Shown piece after piece: positions 43,491 to 52,254 of a stretch of DNA of 64,000 nucleotides. A program made the position numbers and the translations under genes. The DNA lies in the NCBI GenBank assembly GCA_905235525.1, contig CAJOLW010000010.1, positions 116,037-180,036 of the forward strand, read 5' to 3'. The first letter of the stretch is position 1, and each line of letters begins with the position of its first letter. The DNA is from an uncultured Bacteroidaceae bacterium (GTDB lineage: Bacteria; Bacteroidota; Bacteroidia; Bacteroidales; Bacteroidaceae). The notes beneath the pieces were generated by a model. That model had not been told where the DNA came from, did no database searches, and saw only the letters and a program-made list of their open reading frames with translations.

Positions 43491-45535
43491 TGGAAAATAC
43501 ACTTGACACACAGAACAGGCAGCAGATGCTCGCATACGAACTGATTGCCAACACGAACTCCAGTTTCTTCCTTACGGGTCGTGCAGGAACGGGTAAGACC
43601 ACGTTTTTGCGCAAGGTGCAGAAGATGGTGGATAAGCAGTTCGTCACCTTGGCTCCAACGGGTGTGGCTGCCATCTTGGCTGGTGGTGACACGATTCATT
43701 CGTTCTTTGGACTGCCTATGGATGTCTGTGTGCCTGGCACAATGGGCAAGATGAGCGAGGCGAGAATACATACTCTCCTTCATACGGATACCATCATCAT
43801 AGACGAAGTGTCAATGGTTCGTTGTGACATCATTGATGCGATTGACTATACAATGAGGAAGACGTTGCGCTCCACACTTCCCTTTGGCGGTAAGCAAATC
43901 ATCTTTGTGGGTGACATGTTTCAGTTGCCACCTGTTGTGAAGCAGGGAGCGGAGCATGATTTGATACACGACCTCTACCAAACGAATGATTTCTTTTTTT
44001 ACAAGGCAGATGCCATCAAGCGGATGCGTATGGTGAAGATTGAGTTCCGGAAGGTGTATCGTCAGGAGAATGGAGACTTTCTTCGCATCTTGGAGAATGT
44101 TCGTCTGAACAAGACGACACCGGTGAACCTGATGCATCTGAATGAACGCGTTTGTCAGCCCACCAAGGAAGACGGCATGGTGATTACTTTGGCATCGCTC
44201 AACAAGACTGCTGACGATCTGAATCAAAAGAAACTTTCCGAAATTGATGCAGAGGAATATGTTTATGAGGGGACGGTGACAGGAAGATTTGAGGAGAAGC
44301 GTTTCCCTGTAGAGATGAACTTGAAGTTGAAGGTGGGTGCTCAGGTGATGTTTACTCGCAATGACCAGCAAAAGCGTTGGGTGAACGGAACTATTGGCAC
44401 TGTCACCAAATTGGCGAAAGACGAGATTGAGGTGACGACAGATGGTGGTGACAATTATGTGGTGCCATGCTGCTCATGGGAATCATACAGTTATGAGTAT
44501 GACCGTGAAACTAAGAAGATGAAAAAGGAACTGAAGGGAACTTTCACTCAATATCCGTTGCGGTTGGCTTGGGCTATCACAGTGCATAAGAGCCAGGGTA
44601 TGACCTTCGACAAGATGTATCTTGACTTGAGCAGAGGCATGTTTGCGGCTGGTCAACTGTATGTGGCATTGAGCCGTGTCCGCTCGTTAGGGGGACTGTT
44701 CCTGTCAAGGCCCATCATTCCTCAATATGCCCATACCAGCCGTGAAGTGCTTTCGTATGCCAATGGCTATAATGATGAGCAGGTGATTAACAACGAGATA
44801 GAGAGTGGCAAGGCTGTCTGCCAGTTGTTGAATCACCATGATTACGATGCGGCTGCCCAACAGTATTTGCTGTTGGTGCAGAAGAAGGCTGCAATGGGTG
44901 ATGTGAAGGAAGCGATGCAGCAAGCCAAGCGATTCCTTGATACGGTAATTTGTGATGAGGAATTGTATGGATGTGTTGAAGAAATACCAGATGAACTGAA
45001 GGCTGTTGACCATTGGGCTTCCAAATTCCTTGTCGCCTTGTTGAGCCTGTATGCAGGTGAGTATGAGCAGGCACTGGAATATATTGATAAGGTGCTTGTT
45101 GTGCATCAATGCCAGGAGGCACTTTATGTGAAGTCTCGTTGTCTGGCTCAACTCGAACGCTATCAAGAGGCTGATGCTGTGAATGTGTTGATGGGGGATG
45201 TGTTTGACATGTCAACGCCAGACACGAAGGTGCTCTATATGATTGCTATGCTTAACGAACTGCATATAGGTGATCCTGGATTGAACTTGATGCAGCAACT
45301 GATAGCCGTGAAGCCTCAATACAAGAAAGGCATTCTGTCCCTTCGTTATTTGATGAAGCGGAAAGGATTGGTGCTTGCTGCAACATCTGATGAACCTCAT
45401 GAGTTAGTGGATGATTTTAACTCAGACATGAGCAATGATGAATTCGCGGGAAAGCTGTCAAGGGCTTATGAGAAGGCTCCCAAGGCTGTTTCATATCTTC
45501 GTCGTGTGATAAAGAGGCAGGAATTTGTGAATTAA
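43487..45535 (+). CDS. PIF1/RecD-like helicase with TPR-like C-terminal region
   Basis: A 682-residue superfamily 1 helicase. Walker A is at 31-39 (GRAGTGKTT), APTGVAA at 56-62 is motif Ia, IIIDEVSM at 103-110 is Walker B and FVGDMFQLPPV follows as motif III, all typical of PIF1. The C-terminal helicase motif LAWAITVHKSQGMTFDK and YVALSRVRSL complete the core (about 350-410). The last 260 residues are helical with TPR-like repeats (LLSLYAGEYEQALEYIDKVL), unusual for PIF1. It would unwind DNA or R-loops. It is coupled to the upstream paralogue gene. Confidence 0.88.
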   Translation: MMENTLDTQNRQQMLAYELIANTNSSFFLTGRAGTGKTTFLRKVQKMVDKQFVTLAPTGVAAILAGGDTIHSFFGLPMDVCVPGTMGKMSEARIHTLLHTDTIIIDEVSMVRCDIIDAIDYTMRKTLRSTLPFGGKQIIFVGDMFQLPPVVKQGAEHDLIHDLYQTNDFFFYKADAIKRMRMVKIEFRKVYRQENGDFLRILENVRLNKTTPVNLMHLNERVCQPTKEDGMVITLASLNKTADDLNQKKLSEIDAEEYVYEGTVTGRFEEKRFPVEMNLKLKVGAQVMFTRNDQQKRWVNGTIGTVTKLAKDEIEVTTDGGDNYVVPCCSWESYSYEYDRETKKMKKELKGTFTQYPLRLAWAITVHKSQGMTFDKMYLDLSRGMFAAGQLYVALSRVRSLGGLFLSRPIIPQYAHTSREVLSYANGYNDEQVINNEIESGKAVCQLLNHHDYDAAAQQYLLLVQKKAAMGDVKEAMQQAKRFLDTVICDEELYGCVEEIPDELKAVDHWASKFLVALLSLYAGEYEQALEYIDKVLVVHQCQEALYVKSRCLAQLERYQEADAVNVLMGDVFDMSTPDTKVLYMIAMLNELHIGDPGLNLMQQLIAVKPQYKKGILSLRYLMKRKGLVLAATSDEPHELVDDFNSDMSNDEFAGKLSRAYEKAPKAVSYLRRVIKRQEFVN

Positions 45536-45596
45536 ATAACGAAGGGTGAACAAGATTTCACTTATAGTATTAACAATCTAAAAACAAGCAAAAATT

Positions 45597-45776
45597 ATGG
45601 CACAAGATTTTTATGACGACTCTTACGAAGAGTATGACGATTGCGAGAATGATTCATATTCAGGTGGTGGATATGAATGGACAGAAGAAGATTCATGGGA
45701 TGCACTCACCGATGGAATGTATGGAGAGTATAATCCTCAAGCATGGGATCAACTTCAAGACATGATGGGATTATAG
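45597..45776 (+). CDS. Very acidic 59-residue protein
   Basis: A short frame starting MAQDFYDDSYEEYDDCENDS and ending LQDMMGL. It has 11 Asp and 7 Glu, six Tyr and three Trp, but no Lys, Arg or His. It begins 61 bases after the helicase stop codon on the same strand, so it probably belongs to that operon. Such composition recalls DNA mimics and acidic chaperone-like tails, but no family is recognised. It is short, so the call rests on the biased yet non-repetitive composition and good spacing. Confidence 0.6.
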   Translation: MAQDFYDDSYEEYDDCENDSYSGGGYEWTEEDSWDALTDGMYGEYNPQAWDQLQDMMGL

Positions 45777-45787
45777 AAAGTTAACTC

Positions 45788-45809
45788 AAGTTGAGCAACT
45801 TGCGAAACT
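45788..45809 (+). repeat. Copy of dispersed repeat AAGTTGAGCAACTTGCGAAA
   Basis: The same 22 bases as at 23618-23639, found only between genes; the AGTTG-AG-CAACT core is palindromic. Confidence 0.7.
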
Positions 45810-45853
45810 GTAATCATTATACTATTTCCCTGCGTCTATGATTCTAAGGCTGT

Positions 45854-46407
45854 ATGGCATTTGAGAAATATGTCAATGCCTATCTAACAATCATGAACTC
45901 TTATAGGGGAAATTATAGGAAACTGATTTATTTTGATGGTTTTGCAGGGAGTGGTTCTCGAAATGAGGTGAAAAAAGAGCCGAACTCTGAACTTTTACAA
46001 GATTTGTTCAGGGATTGTAGTATTGAAGAAAAGGAACACGCACGGATTTGTGGATATTGATACCCACAGGCGTTATTGTTAACAGGCTTTTAGATAGAAA
46101 AGGAGAACTTACTCATATGGACAAATTGACATCCTTTTTCGGTAAAGACGAAAGTTTCCTGAAGGATTATTTCTATAAAAAGAAGACTGTTGATACTCTG
46201 TTTGGTGAGAGTGGTCCAAAGGCAAGACCGATGCAACCAGAATGGGTCATTAACATCAAACGACAAGTGGAACAACAAGGTGCAGCATTCTTTTTCAAAC
46301 AATGGGGCACATGGGGAAGTGATGGTGTCAAGCGTAACAAGCATGCTAATGGGAAGTTGCTGTTAGGTGAGGTAATACAACAAATGCCGGGAAGAAAAGT
46401 CGTGTAG
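45854..46407 (+). pseudogene. Remnant of a TcmP / Gp37-Gp68 gene pair
   Basis: Frame 1 (45854-46060) encodes the start of a three-Cys-motif partner protein (YRKLIYFDGFAGSGSR). Frame 2 (46048-46407) resumes with its central part (LIPTGVIVNRLLDRKG) and then, without a break, the C-terminal part of a phage Gp37/Gp68-like (DUF5131) protein (SGPKARPMQPEWV ... FFFKQWG). Normally these are two adjacent full-length genes; here a frameshift and at least two deletions have merged them. It marks the former presence of a mobile or defence-related module. Confidence 0.75.
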
Positions 46408-46487
46408 GGGATGTTAATTTTGCAAAGAGAATAAGAGTTGTGGATAACGAACGGATTTAGGACGACGAATCCACTTATAATCGTGAC

Positions 46488-46892
46488 ATGGAAAAGAATA
46501 TTGGAAGAACGACGCCCGACTTCATAACAAGTTTGGCAGAGAATGAGATTTTTGTGTTTGGAAGCAACTTGGCGGGCTTTCATGGTGGAGGTGCTGCAAG
46601 TGTGGCACATCATAAGTTTGGCGCTGTGTGGGGACAAGGTGTGGGCTTGCAGGGACAGAGTTATGCCATACCTACCATGCAGGGAGGTGTGGAGACAATC
46701 CGTCCTTATGTGGATGAGTTCATCGTGTTTTCCAGGCAGCATCCTGAATTGACGTTCCTTGTCACCCGCATTGGCTGCGGTATTGCAGGATTCACGGATG
46801 AGGACATCGCCCCATTGTTCAAGGAGGCATTGGGTGCAGACAACATCATTCTCCCAGCCACTTTCATTGACGTGTTGACTTTCGAGAACTAA
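46488..46892 (+). CDS. Macrodomain-like conserved protein
   Basis: A 134-residue protein with ENEIFVFGSNLAGFHGGGAA at about 18-37, then GLQGQSYAIPTMQGG and FLVTRIGCGIAGF. This arrangement of glycine-rich loops resembles macro/ADP-ribose-binding-like proteins found in phages and bacteria. The substrate is unknown. It stands alone downstream of the decayed TcmP region and convergent to the peptidase operon. Confidence 0.65.
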   Translation: MEKNIGRTTPDFITSLAENEIFVFGSNLAGFHGGGAASVAHHKFGAVWGQGVGLQGQSYAIPTMQGGVETIRPYVDEFIVFSRQHPELTFLVTRIGCGIAGFTDEDIAPLFKEALGADNIILPATFIDVLTFEN

Positions 46893-46912
46893 ATTTTGCG
46901 CTATGCACACCT

Positions 46913-47614
46913 TTATTTCTTGCTTCTGACGGGACGTATCGAGTAGCCAGAGAAGCGGCTGGCGTTGTTCCAGGCGATGAATTCATCATCAAAGATAATG
47001 GCATAAGCATAACATGGGAAATCGTCACAAAGTGTGGATGTCCAATAGTTTCCCGTGCCCAAGAGCGTGTGTCCTTCCATACCTGCGGCTGGCAGGAAGA
47101 TGGACTTTCCGTTGGGACCTGTCACCTGATAGCCGCCTGATGTCCATGTCCATTTGCATTTCTCAATCAGTTCGGCAAATTCATCCGCCGTAGGGATGTG
47201 CCATTTTGCATCCCAGAAAGGCACCTTGTGGGTTTGGGCATAAGAGGAGGCTGCATCGTCGTCGGGTTCGAGTTTCGTCTTGCCGTCTTTCTTGCCGAAA
47301 ATGTTGTCGGTGCAGTATTTTGTCAATGCCTTAGGTCCGTTACCATACTTGTAACCCCTCCATGAAAAAAGGTTCTGTGACAATGAGGCATCTTGCGATG
47401 AAACGGTGCTGCCCCAACTGTAGTAATCACCGAAGTCCGACGCCTTGTCATTCACCGCCATGTTGCGGTCAGCCCACAGGGTGCCGCTGGGCAGTCCAAG
47501 GTCAATTGCCTTAGGAACATAACGCTCAGAGGTGGAAGGGATACTGTTCTGAGCCTGCATGGTTGTGAGGGTGCAGAACGTGAATGTTAGGATGATATAG
47601 CGTAATGGTTTCAT
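46913..47614 (-). CDS. Secreted Fib_succ-major-paralogue domain protein
   Basis: A 233-residue exported protein with a signal peptide ending TMQAQ (about residue 22). The mature part begins with AIDLGLPSGTLWADRNMAV, the standard opening of the Fibrobacter succinogenes major paralogous domain, and ends with the matching GNYWTSTLCDD and YSIRPVRSKK. Such domains have a C-lectin-like or formylglycine-enzyme-like fold and are common in secreted Bacteroidetes proteins; the ligand is unknown. It is the third gene of the protease operon, 12 bases after the caspase-like gene. Confidence 0.85.
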   Translation of the reverse strand: MKPLRYIILTFTFCTLTTMQAQNSIPSTSERYVPKAIDLGLPSGTLWADRNMAVNDKASDFGDYYSWGSTVSSQDASLSQNLFSWRGYKYGNGPKALTKYCTDNIFGKKDGKTKLEPDDDAASSYAQTHKVPFWDAKWHIPTADEFAELIEKCKWTWTSGGYQVTGPNGKSIFLPAAGMEGHTLLGTGNYWTSTLCDDFPCYAYAIIFDDEFIAWNNASRFSGYSIRPVRSKK

Positions 47615-47626
47615 GTTTAGGAAGTT

Positions 47627-48934
47627 TTATTGGATGCTTTTGGTTCTCACTTGTTTCATGCCGTTCTGTTCTTGTGGCACACCGTTCGTGTTGGTCTTTT
47701 TGCGCGCCTCGTCGATGGCGAGGTTGATGAGCGACTCCCATGACGGTTTCTCTTGAGTGAGTGTGCTGATTTGGTAGCGCAGGCTTTCGATGAAACTGAG
47801 CAGGAAGAAACCGCCTTTCACGCTGCACCACGATGCCTCACCCGGGCTGGCAGCTGTAGCCCACACGTTGCCGCCTTGTCCGAGGAAGAGGTTGCGCAAC
47901 TTGTCGGTGTCGAGACTGTGTGATGCACGTGAGAAGAGGGAGTTCATGCTGACAGCGGTAGGCGTTTCATAGCCCACTTTCGTGTTGCAGCAGTCGCTCA
48001 GCACAATGTTGAGTCGTGCACCCTTGTCGGTGACAGCCTTGTAGATGTCGGTCATGGTGGTGTAGTTCTCCACTGCCTTGTCGTAAGCAGTCGGCGAGAG
48101 GTCAATGCAGGGGAAGTAATCCTTCTGGTCTTGGAAGCGGAATCCGTGTCCCGAGTAGATGAACACTGCGATGTCCTGCTTACCAGGCTTGAAGTTCTCG
48201 ATGGCTTTCGTCACATTAGCCTTGCCGAAGTCGTTCTCGCTTACGACGGTTTGCTCATAGGGGATTTCCAGCACGCGGGCAATGTTGCGGAACTCATTTG
48301 TCACGTTCTTGATGTCCTGTTGGCAGGCAATGCCGATGTCATCCACCTCCGTGTTTGCCACCATCAGCAGTCGCAGGGTGGGGGTGTCTGCACCTCTGCT
48401 CACCACCTCCGTCTTGTTCTGTGTGCCAGCCTTCTTGGCAGCGGCGAGCAGGTTCTTGTATTCGGCATCTGTCGGTTTGTAAAACTTCTCCAGGAAGGCA
48501 GTCGTGAATTCCGACAGTTGCTTCTCCTTGAAACTGGTGGCATTGAAGTAACTATTGGCATCCGTCATGTCGTAGAATACTTGTGGCTCAGGCTTCATGT
48601 CTTCACCGCGGAAATCGCGCCATGCCCAGAACAAGGTGGGCATTGAACGTGCATCCTTGGGCCTGTAGTACATGATGCCCATCTTATTCTCCGTCGTCAC
48701 TGGTTCGGCTGCTTTCAGATAGTCCGATTCCCACACCTTGCCTTTGACGCCCTCGTCTGCTCTGACGATGCGCATCTTGCAACGCTCGTCGCTGAAGTAG
48801 GTCATCAAGCCCAAGTATTTCTTCCCATCAATGGGATGGGTGAACTGTAATTCGTAGAAAGTCTGTGCTTGCATGCCAAACGCTGCCAGCAGCAAGGAAA
48901 ATATAAGGGCTAATCGTTTCATCATTGTCATCAA
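47627..48934 (-). CDS. Secreted caspase-like (C14) protease
   Basis: A 435-residue exported protein. A signal peptide covers about residues 1-24 (ends GMQAQ). The caspase domain lies at about 185-400 with His263 in FIYSGHGFRF and Cys316 in LSDCCNTK, the dyad of metacaspase/paracaspase-type C14 enzymes. The N-terminal 180 residues hold a Bacteroidetes-specific beta-rich region of unknown role. It is placed between the C10 peptidase and Fib_succ genes in a compact operon, suggesting a shared extracellular or periplasmic function. Confidence 0.85.
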   Translation of the reverse strand: MMTMMKRLALIFSLLLAAFGMQAQTFYELQFTHPIDGKKYLGLMTYFSDERCKMRIVRADEGVKGKVWESDYLKAAEPVTTENKMGIMYYRPKDARSMPTLFWAWRDFRGEDMKPEPQVFYDMTDANSYFNATSFKEKQLSEFTTAFLEKFYKPTDAEYKNLLAAAKKAGTQNKTEVVSRGADTPTLRLLMVANTEVDDIGIACQQDIKNVTNEFRNIARVLEIPYEQTVVSENDFGKANVTKAIENFKPGKQDIAVFIYSGHGFRFQDQKDYFPCIDLSPTAYDKAVENYTTMTDIYKAVTDKGARLNIVLSDCCNTKVGYETPTAVSMNSLFSRASHSLDTDKLRNLFLGQGGNVWATAASPGEASWCSVKGGFFLLSFIESLRYQISTLTQEKPSWESLINLAIDEARKKTNTNGVPQEQNGMKQVRTKSIQ

Positions 48935-48970
48935 AGTTTTTGTATGAAGATTGTTGAGTGCATGGATCGG

Positions 48971-50653
48971 TTAATTTCCGTAGAAATCGTTGGCATCCAC
49001 TTCGCCCAGACCATTGGTGATGCTTTTGCTATCGTCTTTTTTGTTTTTCTTGTCTTTCTTATCAGGAGTGTTGTGGGATGAAGCCGTCAAGTCGCCTAAG
49101 TCAATATAGCGATCAAACGTGTTCGGTTTCAAAGTCACTTTGTCGCCCTTCACATCAAGGTCAATGCAACTCACGCCCGCCGTTAGGATAGGGCGCCATT
49201 TGCTGTCGCCATTCGCCTTGCTCACCATCACTAACTGGTAGTCGTTGCTCGAGATGTTGTTGGGCAGAATGGGGGTGAACTGCAAATTGCGATAGGAACG
49301 AGTCGGTGTGAGTGATGCGTCTGCCAGTTCCAGCGTCCTCACCATCTCGCCGTTTTTGTAGAGAGCCACACCGAACTGGCCGTTGAACTGACCGATGGTG
49401 CAGTTGCTCACGCGTTCCACCTTGACCGTTACTCTGCCACCTTTAGTGCCACTTTGTGCAGCCTCCAATCCTTTCATGCTAAGCACATTCAATTTCTCAT
49501 TGGTGGTATTGGACGGAGGTTGTATGCCACCGATGAAAGTGACGTTCTCGTTATAGTTCTCTGCCTTGCCCGAGCGGCTGCCTGGGCGCATGGGCGAGAG
49601 GTTCGTGATTTCAAAATAGCCGTTGCTCTGTCCGTTCCATCCCCAATTGAAGTGGAACAGCCCATTGGTGTCGTAACCGTCACACACGAAGCAGTGACCA
49701 AAGTCCTCCTCGTCAGTTCCGCCCATCAGCACAGGTCTCCCCTCGCTCAGTTCCTTCTTCAGATAATAGACAAAGTCATCGGGAGTGAAAGCGTCGCGAC
49801 GGAAATTCACCATGTTGTTGCCATAGCCGAAATACTCCACCAGTGCCTGCGCCATATCAATGCGGCTGGCACTCGAACCGGAAGGTGAATACTCCATGTT
49901 GCAGGCAACGCCGACATCAAACATCAGTTGGCTGATGGCAGCGTTTTCTTTCTCGTTACCTCCTGTCTTGTCATAGGTGGACAGCATGTTCGCCCAGTCG
50001 TAAGTAGTAGTGAACGAACCGCTTACCGTCTCTCCTTCGTTGTCATAACTATGTGTCTTGCCCGATGGCTTCTTGGGAAACTCGTAGAAACGCATGATCT
50101 GTGCCGTGCCTGTAGCGACGCATCCCGTAGGGCTCTTGCGTGGACATTGCGCATTGTAAGGGTATGTCTGTGCGTAGCGGATGTCGCCTAACAGCGGCTT
50201 CACTTCTGGTGCCAGATTGGCATAATCATGCACAGCCTTCATCAGTGGGCCAGACTTCAATTGTGCCAACAGTGAGTCAGGTGTCATAGCCAAGTCGCTC
50301 AGTGCTTCTGTGTAGCCACCCAGCCAAGCCTGCATCTCGGGTGCAAGACTTTCGATGTCAAAATGGCCTTCGTTGGAGTAGGCAAGAATCTTCTTCGTGC
50401 GGCTGTCAGCACTCACAATGATGAATCCCTGCTCATCCCCTCGGTTGAAGATGTAGTAATAGGGATGATCATTCTTCGCATCCTTCTCCACGTGAGCCAA
50501 TTCTGGCTTCTTGTTTTCACCGCCACGGCGCAGGGGCAGGAAACCGACTGCGGCATCCAGCGCATCATTCATGTTCACTACATGGTTGTCTTGGGCATGT
50601 ATGCACATGCATGCTGCCAAAGATAGAATAGTAAAAAGCGTTGATTTTTTCAT
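48971..50653 (-). CDS. Secreted C10 (streptopain/interpain-like) cysteine peptidase
   Basis: A 560-residue protease. Signal peptide 1-20 (ends CIHAQ), propeptide of about 130 residues, then the catalytic domain with Cys178 in PTGCVATGTAQIM and His319 in DFGHCFVCDGYD, followed by FHFNWGWNGQSNGYF with the conserved tryptophan. These are hallmarks of family C10, which includes SpeB and Prevotella interpain. After the domain comes a beta-sandwich region and a lysine/aspartate-rich segment near 530. It is the first gene of the operon, with a promoter at 50683-50690. Confidence 0.92.
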   Translation of the reverse strand: MKKSTLFTILSLAACMCIHAQDNHVVNMNDALDAAVGFLPLRRGGENKKPELAHVEKDAKNDHPYYYIFNRGDEQGFIIVSADSRTKKILAYSNEGHFDIESLAPEMQAWLGGYTEALSDLAMTPDSLLAQLKSGPLMKAVHDYANLAPEVKPLLGDIRYAQTYPYNAQCPRKSPTGCVATGTAQIMRFYEFPKKPSGKTHSYDNEGETVSGSFTTTYDWANMLSTYDKTGGNEKENAAISQLMFDVGVACNMEYSPSGSSASRIDMAQALVEYFGYGNNMVNFRRDAFTPDDFVYYLKKELSEGRPVLMGGTDEEDFGHCFVCDGYDTNGLFHFNWGWNGQSNGYFEITNLSPMRPGSRSGKAENYNENVTFIGGIQPPSNTTNEKLNVLSMKGLEAAQSGTKGGRVTVKVERVSNCTIGQFNGQFGVALYKNGEMVRTLELADASLTPTRSYRNLQFTPILPNNISSNDYQLVMVSKANGDSKWRPILTAGVSCIDLDVKGDKVTLKPNTFDRYIDLGDLTASSHNTPDKKDKKNKKDDSKSITNGLGEVDANDFYGN

Positions 50654-50682
50654 TTATGAAAAGTTCTTAATGGTTGGCGGTG

Positions 50683-50690
50683 CAAAGGTA
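50683..50690 (-). promoter_or_regulatory. -7 box of the peptidase operon
   Basis: TACCTTTG (followed by C) on the minus strand, 30 bases before the C10 peptidase start. Confidence 0.65.
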
Positions 50691-50853
50691 GATATTTCTT
50701 TCACAACCACCAAATATTTCTTCATTTAAGTTTGGACAGAAATCACTCATGACTTAGAATTTTTACTGTTGGTGGTTGTGTGCTTAGGAATGTGTAAAAA
50801 GAGTTGATGTCGGACAGTATGGTGTGGCTCGATTATCTTTTCTTGCTTTTTTA

Positions 50854-50884
50854 TTGTGTTTTTGGATGAAAAGGTGTACCTTTG
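50854..50884 (+). promoter_or_regulatory. rarA: Promoter of rarA
   Basis: TTG at 50854-50856, 20 bases, TACCTTTG at 50877-50884. Confidence 0.7.
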
Positions 50885-50914
50885 TCACTGATTGTAAAAA
50901 GCATCATTTTCGCT

Positions 50915-52186
50915 ATGCAGCCATTAGCAGAGAGATTGCGTCCGCAGACGTTGGACGATTATATAGGACAGAAGCACCTGGTGGGTGAGGGTGCGGTGAT
51001 TCGCCGCATGATTGAACAGAAACGCATTTCCTCGTTCATCTTGTGGGGACCTCCGGGTGTGGGGAAGACGACGTTGGCGAACATCATTGCCAAGACGTTG
51101 GATGTGCCGTTCTTCACGCTGAGTGCAGTGACATCGGGGGTGAAGGATGTGCGTGAGGTGATTGAGAAGGCGAAGGCTTCGTCATTTTTCGGTAATGTGA
51201 GAGGTGGGGTGTCGCCCATTTTGTTTATTGACGAAATCCACCGATTCTCGAAGTCACAGCAGGACAGCCTTTTGGGGGCTGTGGAGCAGGGGACTGTGAC
51301 GTTGATTGGTGCCACGACGGAGAACCCTTCGTTTGAGGTCATCCGTCCGCTGTTGAGTCGCTGTCAGGTGTATGTGCTGAAGAGTCTGGAAAAGGAAGAT
51401 TTGTTGAGTTTGCTTGACCATGCATTGACGACGGATGTGTTCCTGAAAGAGAAGAAGATTGATGTGCAGGAAACCACGGCGATGATGCGTTACAGCGGTG
51501 GTGATGCCCGAAAGTTCTTGAATATTCTTGAATTGGTAACTGAAACATCTTCAGTTATTAATGATGGTATTGTTACAGAGACGCTTCAGCAGAATCCTTT
51601 GGCGTATGATAAGGACGGGGAGATGCACTACGACATCATTTCTGCCTTTATCAAGAGCATCCGGGGAAGTGATCCTGATGCTGCCATTTACTATCTGGCT
51701 CGTATGATTGAGGGGGGCGAAGATCCCCTCTTTATCGCTCGCAGGTTGGTTATTTCTGCCAGCGAAGACATAGGACTTGCCAATCCGAACGCCCTTTTGT
51801 TGGCAAACGCTGCTTTCGATGCTGTTAACAAAATAGGCCTGCCAGAAGGACGCATTCCCCTTGCGGAAGCAACTGTCTATCTTGCCACTTCACCCAAGAG
51901 TAATTCTGCCTATATGGCCATCAACGATGCTCTGCAATATGTGGGCGAGACGGGTAATCTGCCTGTTCCGCTTCATCTGCGCAATGCTCCCACCAAACTG
52001 ATGTCACAACTCGGTTATGGCAAGGACTACAAGTATGCCCATGCCTATGAGGGTCACTTTGTGGAACAACAATTCCTGCCCGATGGAGCCACTGATGCCC
52101 GTTTCTGGCATCCGCAGCCCAATCCTTCCGAAGACAAACTCCATGAACGCATGAAAAGTCTTTGGGGAGATCGTTTTGAGAAATAA
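50915..52186 (+). CDS. rarA: Replication-associated recombination protein A
   Basis: A 423-residue AAA+ ATPase (RarA/MgsA) that acts at stalled replication forks. It opens MQPLAERLRPQTLDDYIGQKHL, with Walker A GPPGVGKTT near residue 48, Walker B ILFIDEIHRF near 103, sensor 1 GATTENPSFEV and the arginine finger region LLSRCQVYVL. The C-terminal tetramerisation part (GGEDPLFIARRL and LATSPKSNSAYMAI) is complete. The start at 50915 is used, since the earlier in-frame start at 50882 lies within the -7 box. Confidence 0.95.
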   Translation: MQPLAERLRPQTLDDYIGQKHLVGEGAVIRRMIEQKRISSFILWGPPGVGKTTLANIIAKTLDVPFFTLSAVTSGVKDVREVIEKAKASSFFGNVRGGVSPILFIDEIHRFSKSQQDSLLGAVEQGTVTLIGATTENPSFEVIRPLLSRCQVYVLKSLEKEDLLSLLDHALTTDVFLKEKKIDVQETTAMMRYSGGDARKFLNILELVTETSSVINDGIVTETLQQNPLAYDKDGEMHYDIISAFIKSIRGSDPDAAIYYLARMIEGGEDPLFIARRLVISASEDIGLANPNALLLANAAFDAVNKIGLPEGRIPLAEATVYLATSPKSNSAYMAINDALQYVGETGNLPVPLHLRNAPTKLMSQLGYGKDYKYAHAYEGHFVEQQFLPDGATDARFWHPQPNPSEDKLHERMKSLWGDRFEK

Positions 52187-52254
52187 TCATCTTCTCGTAA
52201 CTCCCTATAATGTAAAGTTTGTAAAATTCAAATAACCGACTAAAAACAACACTT

